A stretch of DNA of 64,000 nt from SIRX01 sp965214475 (GTDB lineage: Bacteria > Actinomycetota > Rubrobacteria > Rubrobacterales > Rubrobacteraceae): contig OZ243953.1 in the NCBI GenBank assembly GCA_965214475.1, positions 2,542,001-2,606,000 of the forward strand, written 5' to 3'. Positions 35,969-44,406 of the stretch are shown piece by piece. Both the position numbers and the translations under genes were made by a program. Position 1 is the first letter of the stretch, and each line of letters opens with the position of its first letter. The notes below the pieces were generated by a model. The model saw only the letters and a list, made by a program, of their open reading frames with translations, made no database searches and was not told the DNA's origin.

Positions 35969-36232
35969 CTACCGGTAGACCTCGCGCCGGTGGGCGATAC
36001 GATAGACGGTAACCTCTCGGGCTTCCTCGTCCACGAGGTACAGCGCCCGGCAATCTTCTACCCGGAATCGGTAGCCGTTTCGACCTTTCAGCTTTTTTGA
36101 TCCGAGCGGGTGATGGGCGTCGCCGAGGGCCAGAATCGCGGACAACAACCGGTTGTGTGCTTCGCTGCTCAGGCGCTCTAGCTGCCTGTCGGCCCGACTG
36201 GTCGTGTATACCGAGTAGGGGTTACTCTCCAC
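35969..36232 (-). CDS. RelE/ParE-family toxin
   Basis: An 87-residue basic protein with the RelE fold pattern: YSVYTTSRADRQLERLSSEA at the N-terminus, LKGRNGYRFRVEDCRALYLV in the centre and VTVYRIAHRREVYR at the end (the H-R-R-E-V-Y closing motif is typical). RelE toxins cut mRNA at the ribosome. Its start overlaps the antitoxin end by 11 bases. Confidence 0.85.
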   Translation of the reverse strand: MESNPYSVYTTSRADRQLERLSSEAHNRLLSAILALGDAHHPLGSKKLKGRNGYRFRVEDCRALYLVDEEAREVTVYRIAHRREVYR

Positions 36233-36404
36233 GCGGAAGGCGTAGAGTCCGGGTCTCGCGCCCGCTCTCCAGGTCTGCTACGGTTTCATCATGGGCTGCA
36301 ATATCTGACAACTCCTCTTGGGCCTCGACCAGCGCCTCGTACTCGCCTATCGGTAGCACCACGGCGGTACGGTGTCCTTCTGTATCAGTAATGTAGCGTT
36401 CCAT
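36222..36404 (-). CDS. Antitoxin of the Phd/RelB type
   Basis: A 60-residue protein: MERYITDTEGHRTAVVLPIG begins with a short DNA-binding strand-helix region, EYEALVEAQEELSDIAAHDE is an acidic helix and the tail RTLRLPRGE reaches into the toxin gene. It is the first gene of the pair (GGAGG just upstream of the ATG). Antitoxin and toxin are transcribed together and the pair usually represses itself. Confidence 0.8.
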   Translation of the reverse strand: MERYITDTEGHRTAVVLPIGEYEALVEAQEELSDIAAHDETVADLESGRETRTLRLPRGE

Positions 36405-36489
36405 ACTTTTGGACCTCCTGTCCTGAGTCTACTATCTCTAGTTCCGGAACTCTACTACCGGGAGGTCTCGCCGGGGAACGAGTGAATAA

Positions 36490-37442
36490 GAGGCTCCGCC
36501 AGTAGGCTATGGTCGGCGGCAAGGTCGTCCCTCCCAACGGTAGTGAGTCCAGCCCTTGCGGACGAGCCTGCCTACGGTAATGATAATGCTGGAGAAGGCA
36601 AGCCAAAAATCTATGACCGGGTCGGTGCGCTCTGTACACCACACCAACTTCTTGTGGGTATTTTGCCACGAGTTCGTGCGCTCTGCCACCCACCGCTTAG
36701 TTGCTGCTAGCGGAGCTGGCTTGCCTTTTTGGGAGATCTCCGCCAAAAGGCCACGAAGACTCAATTTCTCGCGGGTGGCTTTTGAATCGTAGCCGCGGTC
36801 GAGGTGGACGCTCATCTGTTCGGGCAACTCTCCGACGACCTCCATAGTGTCCAGAGTCTCTTCCAGTAGCGGTGAATCGTGGCGGTTGGCTGGAGCCGCG
36901 ATAGCACCAAGCGGGATACCGTTGGCGTCCACGACCACAGAGCGTTTGATGCCTTGTTTGCCACGATCCACGGGGCTTTTGCCCGCCTTCTGGCCGCCAC
37001 AAGGAGCTTTGGTGATGCAGCAATCTACGGCCACATCGGAGAGGTCGAGTCCGATCATCCAGTCATAGGCATCGAGCACTGCTCTCTGTAGCGTTTCCAT
37101 TACTCCAAGCTCAATCCACTCATCGCGGCGGCGCCGAATTGTAGTGGCCGAGCATTCTTCATCAGCAATTCTCTCATAGGCGCATCCAAAGACCAGAATC
37201 TGCACGAGTTTATCGAAGATCACCCGTTCTGGTATGCGGGGGTTGTGGCAACCTAGAGGGTGAGAGACCTCTCGTTCGGGCAAGAGGGCTTCGAACTGGT
37301 CCCAAATAGGGTCGATGATGTATGGTGGCACTGCGGGCATGGATTGCTCCTTGTTCGGAAAGCTTTGAGGACTTCCCGAATGATGTAGCATTCCATGCCC
37401 AACTCATAAACTGTCGTTCTCTCCGCCTACTGGCGGAAGCTC
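36490..37442 (-). mobile_element. IS5-family insertion sequence
   Basis: Ends are inverted repeats: GAGGCTCCGCCAGTAGGC at 36490 and, inward from 37442, GAGCTTCCGCCAGTAGGC, flanked by TAA on each side (36487-36489 and 37443-37445), the 3-bp type of duplication made by the IS427-like group of IS5. Element length is 953 bp. It sits 6 bases behind the stop of the last gene of the PhnD/PhnE operon. Confidence 0.85.
36507..37340 (-). CDS. IS5-family transposase
   Basis: A 277-residue DDE transposase starting at ATG 37340 with AAGGAG six bases before it. N-terminal DUF4096-like part: IIDPIWDQFEALLPE, then FDKLVQILVFGCAYERIAD; catalytic Asp in SDVAVDCCITKAPCGG, KRSVVVDANGIPLG, Asp in HLDRGYDSKATR, and Glu in VAERTNSWQNTHKKLVW. 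The frame extends further upstream but the ribosome binding site fixes the start. No lesion seen. Confidence 0.9.
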   Translation of the reverse strand: MPAVPPYIIDPIWDQFEALLPEREVSHPLGCHNPRIPERVIFDKLVQILVFGCAYERIADEECSATTIRRRRDEWIELGVMETLQRAVLDAYDWMIGLDLSDVAVDCCITKAPCGGQKAGKSPVDRGKQGIKRSVVVDANGIPLGAIAAPANRHDSPLLEETLDTMEVVGELPEQMSVHLDRGYDSKATREKLSLRGLLAEISQKGKPAPLAATKRWVAERTNSWQNTHKKLVWCTERTDPVIDFWLAFSSIIITVGRLVRKGWTHYRWEGRPCRRP

Positions 37443-37448
37443 TAAGGC

Positions 37449-38321
37449 TCAGACCGCTTCGATGTCTAACAGGTATTCGCAACTTCGCAGCGCTTTCTTT
37501 TCTTCCGCGTAGTGCTTGTAAGTGATTGGTGCAAAGCGCTCCAGGCCGAACTCGGAAAAATCTGGAGCGCTGGGGCTGATCTCCAGTAACGTGTCGCGCA
37601 GGCGTACCTTGAGTTCTTTATGCAGCGATGAGCGGAAGACTACGGGTTGTATCGGGAACGGGCCGAGGCTCTCGATCACCCGCAGCCGCCCGCGTAGTTC
37701 TGGGTCCGAACGGAGACCGATTCTTAGTACGTTCGAGTCTATAGCCGCCGCGTCTACCTCACCGTTTGCGATCATTGTCAACGAGTTCAGGTGGGACCTG
37801 GAACATACTATCCGGCTGAAAAAACCGACCTCTTCACCCATGTCCGCCAGCTTTTTCAACAGGTTGTAGTAACCGCTCAAGGAACACGGATCGTTGTAGG
37901 CCACCGAACGCCCCTGTAGTCCATCGAAGGAATGTATGGGACTGTTACGATTCACGACCACCTCAGAGAAGTAGACGGGACGACCCGGCGCGCGGTCGTC
38001 CCGGAATACCGGCGCAGCCCCTGCCAGTTCCACGGGCGTTTCCTCCATTTCACGCAACCAGAGGAACGAGGGGGCGCACATAAAACCCACGTCGGCTTCT
38101 CCTCTGGAAAAAGGATCTTCCCCGCCTTTCACAGGTCCCGAAACCTGCGTTTCCGTCGTTAGAGAAACACGTCGTCTCAGCGTCCGTCCTACGTGTTCCA
38201 CGACCGCTTCATAGAACGCCTGGGGAATACCAGGGGAGAGGTAGGTCACGAAGTGAAGCTCCGCGGGATCTTCTGTCCCGTAACGCCTCACCGTTCCCCC
38301 AGCCGTCGGCATGTGGACCAT
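37449..38321 (-). CDS. PhnD-like substrate-binding protein without signal peptide
   Basis: A 290-residue protein of the phosphate/phosphite/phosphonate binding-protein family: YLSPGIPQAFYEAVVEHVGR, EADVGFMCAPSFLWL, FSEVVVNRNSPIHSFDGLQG, VAYNDPCSLSGYYNL, SHLNSLTMIANGEVDAAAID and a C-terminal RLRDTLLEISPSAPD. Unlike the other PhnD in this operon it has no signal peptide or lipobox, so it may act inside the cell, for example as a ligand sensor. It starts two bases after the PhnE stop (TAAGCATG). It has an IS5 insertion right behind its end. Confidence 0.75.
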   Translation of the reverse strand: MVHMPTAGGTVRRYGTEDPAELHFVTYLSPGIPQAFYEAVVEHVGRTLRRRVSLTTETQVSGPVKGGEDPFSRGEADVGFMCAPSFLWLREMEETPVELAGAAPVFRDDRAPGRPVYFSEVVVNRNSPIHSFDGLQGRSVAYNDPCSLSGYYNLLKKLADMGEEVGFFSRIVCSRSHLNSLTMIANGEVDAAAIDSNVLRIGLRSDPELRGRLRVIESLGPFPIQPVVFRSSLHKELKVRLRDTLLEISPSAPDFSEFGLERFAPITYKHYAEEKKALRSCEYLLDIEAV

Positions 38322-38323
38322 GC

Positions 38324-39169
38324 TTAGTAGACGAGCCTGCGCCGAATGGCAGCGGAGAAGCGGTCTACCACGAGCACCACTATTATCGTGGCGCCGACGA
38401 GGGTGGCGACTTTAGGATAGTCGAAGAGGTTCATGGAGATAAGAATCTGCTGCCCGATGCCGCCGGCGCCCACAAACCCCAGGATGGTCGCCGAGCGGAT
38501 GTTGCACTCCCACTGGTAGAGCGAGAGCGAGGCGAAGGGGCTTGCGGCCTGGGGCAGCCGTCCGAAGAGGAAGGCTCCGAGTCCGTCAGCGCCGGTCGCC
38601 CGCAGAGCTTCGACGGGGCGGCTCGGGACAGCTTCTAGGGTCTCGCTGTAGAGTTTGCCGAGGACTCCTGCGGAGTGAACGGCGAGGGCCAGGGTTCCGG
38701 GGAACGGGCCGAGGCCGAGGGCGACGACGAAGATCAGGGCCCACAAGATGTCCGGCACGGAGCGGAATATGTTGAGTACGGAACGCGCCACATGGTAGGG
38801 GATGGCGCGCAGCAGGCGTTCGCCTTTCGAAGCGCCGACGGTCGGGGCAGCTTCGGTGCCGATAGCGGCGAGGGGGAGGGCTACTAAAGCGCCTATAAGG
38901 GCTCCGAGAAAGGACATCTGGAAGGTTTCGAGGATGCCGATGCCGGTGGTCTTGAGCGTGGCGAGTGAGAGGTCGGGCGGGAACATCTCGGAGACGAAGC
39001 GTTCGGCAGGGGCGGCGCCGGTTAGCAGCTCGATCAGGTCGAACCCTGTGCCCCACGCGCTCCAGCCGGTGAGTCCGAGAATGACGAGGATGGTCAGGCT
39101 CGTCTTCCAGTTGTAGCGGGGCAGCGCGCCCCCAATGGTGGCCCCCGGCTCAGTGCGCGGCGACGCCAT
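38324..39169 (-). CDS. PhnE/PtxC-type ABC transporter permease
   Basis: A 281-residue inner-membrane permease with about six TM segments: NWKTSLTILVILGLTGWSAW, TFQMSFLGALIGALVALPLA, ILWALIFVVALGLGPFPGTL and GATIIVVLVVDRFSAAIRR, and the EAA loop ETLEAVPSRPVEALRATGAD that docks with the ATPase. It belongs to the phosphonate/phosphite importer PhnE family. It overlaps the ATPase gene by 20 bases. Confidence 0.88.
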   Translation of the reverse strand: MASPRTEPGATIGGALPRYNWKTSLTILVILGLTGWSAWGTGFDLIELLTGAAPAERFVSEMFPPDLSLATLKTTGIGILETFQMSFLGALIGALVALPLAAIGTEAAPTVGASKGERLLRAIPYHVARSVLNIFRSVPDILWALIFVVALGLGPFPGTLALAVHSAGVLGKLYSETLEAVPSRPVEALRATGADGLGAFLFGRLPQAASPFASLSLYQWECNIRSATILGFVGAGGIGQQILISMNLFDYPKVATLVGATIIVVLVVDRFSAAIRRRLVY

Positions 39170-39983
39170 CTTGCCCTTCCATTATTCTGGGAGCGTCCGG
39201 GTAAGCTGTCTCTTTAGCTTTTTCCTGGGCCTCGGTATGTTTGTGATCTCCCTCGTAAATCTCTGCCAACTTCTCTTCCGTGAGTTCTCCGGACGGACCG
39301 TCGTAGGCGACGCGACCCTCACGGAGCGCCACGATGCGCGGAAAACGGCGTGCGATCTCCACGTCGTGCAGGTTGACCAGCAACGTCGCGCCGTCCCCGT
39401 TCAGCGAGTTCAAAGCCTCCAGGACTTTCTCCGTGGTTACCGGGTCTACGGCGGCGAAAGGCTCATCGGCCAGTATGACTGAAGGCCTCTGCACCAGGAG
39501 CCGCGCCACGGCCACCCGTTGTTGCTGGCCGCCGGAGAGGTTCGCCGTCTGCGCCGATGCATACTCCCCAACCCCGACCTCTTCCAAAGCAGCCCGAACG
39601 CGCCGGGTCAAGTCTGTGCCGGGCCCAGTAACAAAGGTGCGCAGGGCATCCATGCGGCCCATGCCCCCGATCTCCCCCAGCGCCACGTTCACACCCGCCG
39701 GCAACTGCGGGACCAGATTATAAGCTTGGTAGATCGTCCCGATGTTCCGCCGGACGCCCTTCAGCTCCTTTTTCAGCAACTCGTAGAGGTTGCGGCCCCC
39801 GATTTCGACGGAACCGGCGGCGAGCGGTACGCTTCGAGTCAAAGTCCGGAACAGGGTAGACTTTCCGGCCCCGGACGCCCCGACAACCGCCACCTTCTCC
39901 CCCGGCTGCACCCGGAAAGAGATATTCTGAAGCGCCGGCTCTTTGCCGAAGGTTACGGAGATTTTCTCTAGAGATATCTCCAA
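39150..39983 (-). CDS. PhnC/PtxA-type ABC transporter ATPase
   Basis: A 277-residue ATPase: Walker A VGASGAGKST, Q-loop TIYQAYNLVPQL, signature LSGGQQQRVAVARLL, Walker B SVILADEPFAAVDP, H-loop VNLHDVEIARRF. The pattern VGEYASAQTANLSGGQQQR and the GGMGRMDALRTF stretch are typical of PhnC. It starts at TTG 39983 one base after the PhnD stop. It energises uptake of phosphonate or phosphite. Confidence 0.9.
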   Translation of the reverse strand: MEISLEKISVTFGKEPALQNISFRVQPGEKVAVVGASGAGKSTLFRTLTRSVPLAAGSVEIGGRNLYELLKKELKGVRRNIGTIYQAYNLVPQLPAGVNVALGEIGGMGRMDALRTFVTGPGTDLTRRVRAALEEVGVGEYASAQTANLSGGQQQRVAVARLLVQRPSVILADEPFAAVDPVTTEKVLEALNSLNGDGATLLVNLHDVEIARRFPRIVALREGRVAYDGPSGELTEEKLAEIYEGDHKHTEAQEKAKETAYPDAPRIMEGQDGVAAH

Positions 39984-39984
39984 G

Positions 39985-40854
39985 CTACTCTTCGGGTTCG
40001 GCGAGCAGGTCGAGCGCCCGGGCCTGTTTCTCCGTGTAGTCGTAGTCGTCGGCGCTGACCCGCTCGTAGCTCTCGGCGCGCATCAGGTCGAGCAGTTCCG
40101 GGTCTTCCATGTTTAGGTAGGCGCCGGCGAGAGCTTCTCTGTCTTCTCCCGACAGGTCGTCGCGCACCACCCACGGGTAGCCTTCGATCGGCTCGGACTC
40201 CGCGACGATCCTGACAGAGTCCTCCTCTATCGCGCCCTCGTCGCGCAGGTCGTAGAAGATGCGGTCTTCGAGGCCACCGGCGTCTACCCGGCCATTGGCG
40301 ACCGCCTGGGCCGTCGTGTCATGGCCGCCAGTGTAGGTGAACTCGCCGAGGTCCGTCCGGTAGTCGATGCCGGCTTTCTGCAGCATGATCGAAGGGTACA
40401 AAGACCCGGAGGTCGAGGAGACACTCCCGAAAGCGAAGTCCCCACCTTCGATGTCCATTACCTCGGAGATGTCGCTTTCGGTGGGCGTAATTATCAGAGA
40501 GTGATACTTGGTGGTCCCGGTGCGTGGGTTGACCTCCGTGACGAGCGGGGTAATGTCCGCCCTTTGGCGGGCCTGCACGTAGGTGAGGCCGCCGAAGTAG
40601 GCCATGTCCAACTCGCCGGAGACCAGCGCCTCGACCACGGCGTTGTAGGTGGCGGGGACTGAGACCTCGACGTCGCGACCGATCTCTTCAGCCAGGTAGT
40701 CTTCGAGCGGCTGATACTGGGCCTCGACCTCTTCCGGGTTCTGGTTTGGGATGAGCCCGACTCTGAGGGTCTCGTCGGAGGAACCACCGCCGCAACCCGC
40801 CAGCGCTACGGCGAACACAGAGAGGGACAAAAGAAAAAAGAGCTTTCGGAACAT
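39985..40854 (-). CDS. PhnD/PtxB-type phosphonate/phosphite-binding lipoprotein
   Basis: A 289-residue lipoprotein with lipobox LAGC (FAVALAGCGGG) and the PhnD motifs LRVGLIPNQNPEEVEAQYQP, LEDYLAEEIGRDVEVSVPAT, ELDMAYFGGLTYVQARQRAD, FAFGSVSSTSGSLYPS and QKAGIDYRTDLGEFTYTGGH. The ligand could be phosphonate, phosphite or hypophosphite. Its start overlaps the LysR stop (TAATG), so translation is coupled. Confidence 0.9.
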   Translation of the reverse strand: MFRKLFFLLSLSVFAVALAGCGGGSSDETLRVGLIPNQNPEEVEAQYQPLEDYLAEEIGRDVEVSVPATYNAVVEALVSGELDMAYFGGLTYVQARQRADITPLVTEVNPRTGTTKYHSLIITPTESDISEVMDIEGGDFAFGSVSSTSGSLYPSIMLQKAGIDYRTDLGEFTYTGGHDTTAQAVANGRVDAGGLEDRIFYDLRDEGAIEEDSVRIVAESEPIEGYPWVVRDDLSGEDREALAGAYLNMEDPELLDLMRAESYERVSADDYDYTEKQARALDLLAEPEE

Positions 40855-41726
40855 TAAACGTCCTTTCTAAGGCACAGGGCCGTAAAAGCTTCGGCCGCCG
40901 GCGAGAGCGGGCGACCTTTTTCTACCAACATTACAAAGGGTCGCCGAAACTCCAGACCGCGAACGGGGAGGCGTCCTATGCAGTCCTTGGATTCCAGCAA
41001 GCGGGCGGGCAGGATACCGATCCCCGCCCCCGTGGCGACCGCACCGGCGACCGCCGCGTTCGAGCCTAACTCCATCGCTATCCGGGGTTCCAAGCCGGCC
41101 TCTGCCAACCGGTCTTCGACGATTTCCCTGGTCGCTGAGCCACGTTCCCGCATGATGAATGGGTGATCCGCCAGTGCAGAGGGCTCCAACTCCCCCGTCG
41201 CCGGACACTCGGAGACGGCGGCCGCCGGTACCAACTCGTCTTGCTCTATAACTACGGAGTCTAAGCGAGACTCGTCTACTTCCCGCCCCACGACCGCCAC
41301 CTCGATTCTGCGTTCCAGCAAAGAATCCAGGGTCTCCTCTGTGTCGCCGATATGCACGTCCAGAGAAACCTCTGGATATTCAGCGTTGAAACTCACCGCT
41401 AGACGCGGCATGAGGTACTCGCCCGGTGTCGAAGAAGCCCCCACCAACAACCGTCCATGCGGAGCCGCGTGGCGGGCCAACGCGGTTTCCAGTGTCTCCA
41501 TCTCTCCCAGAACCCGCTGCGCATGCTCGGATAGACATTCTCCGGCGGGGGTTGGACGGGCACCGTGGCCGCGCGCCAACAGCGTCACCCCGAAGTGTTC
41601 TTCCAGGGTGTGAAGATGATTGGAGACCGCGGGCTGCGTTATACCCAGCTCCCGTCCGGCCGCCGAAAGCGAGCCTTGATCTAGGACGCAGAGAAAGACG
41701 CGCAAGCTTTGTATACTGATCCTCAT
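40854..41726 (-). CDS. LysR-family regulator of the phosphonate/phosphite operon
   Basis: A 290-residue LysR regulator: the HTH LRVFLCVLDQGSLSAAGREL, GITQPAVSNHLHTLEEHFGV, LLARGHGARPTPAGE and a PBP-like effector domain (SFNAEYPEVSLDVHIGDTEE, PFIMRERGSATREIVEDRL, GIGILPARLLE). It is the first gene of the five-gene operon in the same direction, unlike many LysR proteins that are divergent. In the ptx locus of Pseudomonas stutzeri the LysR gene (ptxE) follows the dehydrogenase gene. Confidence 0.9.
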   Translation of the reverse strand: MRISIQSLRVFLCVLDQGSLSAAGRELGITQPAVSNHLHTLEEHFGVTLLARGHGARPTPAGECLSEHAQRVLGEMETLETALARHAAPHGRLLVGASSTPGEYLMPRLAVSFNAEYPEVSLDVHIGDTEETLDSLLERRIEVAVVGREVDESRLDSVVIEQDELVPAAAVSECPATGELEPSALADHPFIMRERGSATREIVEDRLAEAGLEPRIAMELGSNAAVAGAVATGAGIGILPARLLESKDCIGRLPVRGLEFRRPFVMLVEKGRPLSPAAEAFTALCLRKDV

Positions 41727-41809
41727 ATATACACCGTACCAAGTGCAGCTTATCGAAGCAATAATGCAATACTTATATTTAAGGGACTATTAATATGTAG
41801 GTACCAGAC

Positions 41810-41839
41810 CTCCCCAACAATTACCTCCCCAACAATTAC
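41810..41839. repeat. 15-bp tandem repeat against the left end of ISL3
   Basis: CTCCCCAACAATTAC occurs at 41810-41824 and 41825-41839, the second copy touching the ISL3 inverted repeat. It continues the inverted repeat outward: CCTC-CCAACAA is also found at the same distance outside the right end and beside the right end of the MITE. Confidence 0.6.
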
Positions 41840-43635
41840 GGGCTCTGTCGCGTTCTTGGTGAACCAGATCGTCTTTCTCTGCAGAAGCTCAGGCGCCCAT
41901 TTTTCAGGCTGCTAACATCCTCGCTCTGAGCAACTCGAATCCCGCTCTTCCGTAGCCCTGGCGTTTGAGAAGCTTGAGTTTGTGGACAAATCCTTCCACC
42001 GGCCCGTTGCTCCACTGCTCTGTGAGTCCTGCCCGCACCGCGCCGAGGTCTTTCCTCAAGCCGGCAGCGAAACTTTGCATCGCGGTGGAACGAGACTCCT
42101 CGGCGTCCTTTAGCCACCCGTCCAAGTCTTCTCCTTCGAGCCTTCTGACCATCTCGGCGAACTCCTGGGTCAGTCGTCGGGTGTCGGCGAGGGCTTCGTC
42201 CGCTTCGCACAGCCTTCCCAGATAATTCTCTTGTTCATCGCTCAAATTCTCCTCGTTGCGTATGAACAACGTGGCCACGTTCTTCGCGGTGGGAGAGAGT
42301 CCCGCGAAGGAGCCCTGCCTCGCTCGCGGCACGGATGAGATCGACTTCCCCTGAGTCTCGGCACGACGAAGCTGGGCGGTGAAACGGGCGCAGATCTCCT
42401 CGCTGTTTTGGTAGCCTTGCTCCCGGATCTCCCGGTACAGGCGCTTGCCGTTGTGGCAGCCCTCGTTCCATCTGCGGACCAGGTAGGGAACGTAGGGGTC
42501 CAGCACGCTCTTCTTTCTCTTGTAGGCCGGACGCGGGGGCGGCTCTTCGAGGTCCTTGTAACGGTATACGGTTCTCGCGCTGATGCCGAGCTGGCGGCAG
42601 ATGTCCCTGAGATCGGCTTTCGCCAGATACAGTCGTCGGATGTTTGTCCACTGCTCGATGAGGCGTTCGTGGCGCTTTCTGGCCGCTTCCTCTATTTTCC
42701 GGTCGTGCGTTCTTGGTCGGTTTGGCATGATCGGCCCAGAAGCGAAGGCATCGTCGTCTTTCTCTTCAGGTGCCGTCTCCGGTGCTGCAGCTTTTTGGAG
42801 TACGGGCCGCTTCTGGAGCAGATATTCTTCCAATGTGAGCGTCAGGTTGTGGAGCAGATGCCAGCGGTCCGCTACGTGCATCGCACTTGGAGCGCCTTTC
42901 GTCAATCCTTCCCGATAGATGTTCGAGCGGTCCCGGGTTGCCACCTCCACCTCCGTGGCGGGATGCCTCTCGAACCAGGCTACGAGGCTCTCCTGGGAGC
43001 GTTCCGGAAGCAGGTCCACGACCTTATGGCGTTCGAGATCGACGAGTATCGTGCCATAGGTAGAGCCTTTCTTGAACGCGAAGTCGTCCACGCCGAGCAC
43101 TCTGACCTTTCCGACCCCCGGCACAGGCGCACCCTTGATTCTCTTGAGCAAAGCGTCGCGTGCGGTGACGATACCCAACTCCAGGGCTAGCCTGGCGCCC
43201 GCCCTGCCGCCAAGTTCGAGGGCGATTGCAAGCAGAGCTTCTTCCAACCGGGAGGTCTTACGGGCACGAGGAGCAACCTCGGGCAACCTTTCACAGAAGA
43301 TCTTTCGCTCGCAAGACGACTCGTCGCAGAAGAAGCGACGGACGCGTATCTCAAACGTCACGCAGATCCCGTGCCAGGGCAGGTCGGAGACGGTGCGATG
43401 GTAACGACTATGCACCCGGGAGGAACCGTGCCCGCAGACCGGGCAGATACATCTCGTCGCGACAGATCCCACGCAGATGCTCACATGTCCGGTCCCCAAA
43501 CTCAGGCTTTCGAGTTCCAAGCCCTTCGGTAGCAGTTCGTGGCTGGCGACGACGGTCCTCATGGCGGTGCTTCTCCTTACCCGACTTTATGGGGTCTCAC
43601 GATAAAGCCTTTTCATCAGGAGCGCGACAGAACCC
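41840..43635 (-). mobile_element. ISL3-family insertion sequence
   Basis: The element has 24-bp terminal inverted repeats: the left starts GGGCTCTGTCGCGTTCTTGG and the right, read inward from 43635, GGGTTCTGTCGCGCTCCTGA (20 of 24 equal). About 1.8 kb, with one intact transposase gene. It is located between the LysR gene of the phn/ptx operon and the lipoprotein gene. Confidence 0.85.
41904..43562 (-). CDS. ISL3-family transposase
   Basis: A 552-residue transposase: zinc-ribbon N-terminus with two C-x2-C pairs (CICPVCGHGSSRVHSRYHRT), HTH-like ARLALELGIVTARDALLKRI, core with VLGVDDFAFKKGSTYGTILV (Asp), HVADRWHLLHNLTLTLEEYL (Asp) and the C-terminal GLTEQWSNGPVEGFVHKLKL (Glu) followed by KRQGYGRAGFELLRARML. 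All hallmarks of ISL3 are present. An HTH (RDICRQLGISARTVYRYKDL) lies in the insertion in the middle. Length is typical for the longer ISL3 proteins. Confidence 0.93.
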   Translation of the reverse strand: MRTVVASHELLPKGLELESLSLGTGHVSICVGSVATRCICPVCGHGSSRVHSRYHRTVSDLPWHGICVTFEIRVRRFFCDESSCERKIFCERLPEVAPRARKTSRLEEALLAIALELGGRAGARLALELGIVTARDALLKRIKGAPVPGVGKVRVLGVDDFAFKKGSTYGTILVDLERHKVVDLLPERSQESLVAWFERHPATEVEVATRDRSNIYREGLTKGAPSAMHVADRWHLLHNLTLTLEEYLLQKRPVLQKAAAPETAPEEKDDDAFASGPIMPNRPRTHDRKIEEAARKRHERLIEQWTNIRRLYLAKADLRDICRQLGISARTVYRYKDLEEPPPRPAYKRKKSVLDPYVPYLVRRWNEGCHNGKRLYREIREQGYQNSEEICARFTAQLRRAETQGKSISSVPRARQGSFAGLSPTAKNVATLFIRNEENLSDEQENYLGRLCEADEALADTRRLTQEFAEMVRRLEGEDLDGWLKDAEESRSTAMQSFAAGLRKDLGAVRAGLTEQWSNGPVEGFVHKLKLLKRQGYGRAGFELLRARMLAA

Positions 43636-43688
43636 GCGGTTGTTGGCGAGGCTTCGTAGGTACCTTTGCGGAGGCCGTCAGGCATATC

Positions 43689-44153
43689 TCAGCCGCGAGG
43701 CACGGGAATGGTAACGGTATTGCCACCGTAGCCGTTCTTCAGGTCTCGTCCTTCGACGGTGATCTTCTGCACGTCCTGCGGGATCTCTAAGCCTGACTGG
43801 CTTCGGGTAAACGGCTGCTCGCCCGCGTGGTCGTGCATAAGCTCATGCTTCCCGAGCACGGTTCCGGCGGGGGCCAGGACCCGCCAACCATCGGCGTAGC
43901 GCTCCGGCGAGTCGTAGGGTGAGGAGATCGTTACCGAGAGCGTCCAGGTATCTCCGCCGGAAGATTCGAGCTCTGCCTCCCGTACGTCGGGGTATTTTTG
44001 CGTCCCTGATTGGCCGGTTGCGGCCGTACCTTCTTGTGGTTCGCTCTCCGAGCTTTGCGAGGATTGCCCTCCTCCGCAGGCTGAAAATAAGAGTAACGTG
44101 GTTGCGCAGAGCGCCAGTGCTAAGGTCCGCGGCGACAAAATTTTCCCGATCAA
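43689..44153 (-). CDS. Putative lipoprotein
   Basis: A 154-residue protein with a lipobox (LFSACGGG), a Ser/Glu-rich linker and a beta-rich domain: WTLSVTISSPYDSPERYADG, WRVLAPAGTVLGKHELMHDH, AGEQPFTRSQSGLEIPQDVQ, GYGGNTVTIPVPRG. The HELMHDHAGEQPF stretch has four His/Glu residues that may bind metal. No named family is recognised. It stands alone between the ISL3 element and the TVP38 gene. Confidence 0.75.
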   Translation of the reverse strand: MIGKILSPRTLALALCATTLLLFSACGGGQSSQSSESEPQEGTAATGQSGTQKYPDVREAELESSGGDTWTLSVTISSPYDSPERYADGWRVLAPAGTVLGKHELMHDHAGEQPFTRSQSGLEIPQDVQKITVEGRDLKNGYGGNTVTIPVPRG

Positions 44154-44406
44154 AGGTTCCCTCTTTCAAAGATGTCTTACGGTATTCTACGTATCATCTG
44201 CTCGGATGGATCTGTATAAATCTACCGAGTCGTACCTATTGGGCATTTACGCTACGTTAGTGATCCGCGAAAGTGATCCAGCTTACCAAACTCTCCGTAA
44301 ACGAGTTGCTCTATGAGACTTTCACCGTACTGTGTAGTTGTGGACATCGAGATGAAGAGCGAGAGAGGAATTTCGTTCCCGCCGCATGTGACTTCTGGGG
44401 TGGTCT

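Noticed and set aside
42408..43190. 260-codon forward frame opposite the ISL3 transposase
   Set aside because: Antisense shadow of a gene with clear ISL3 motifs.
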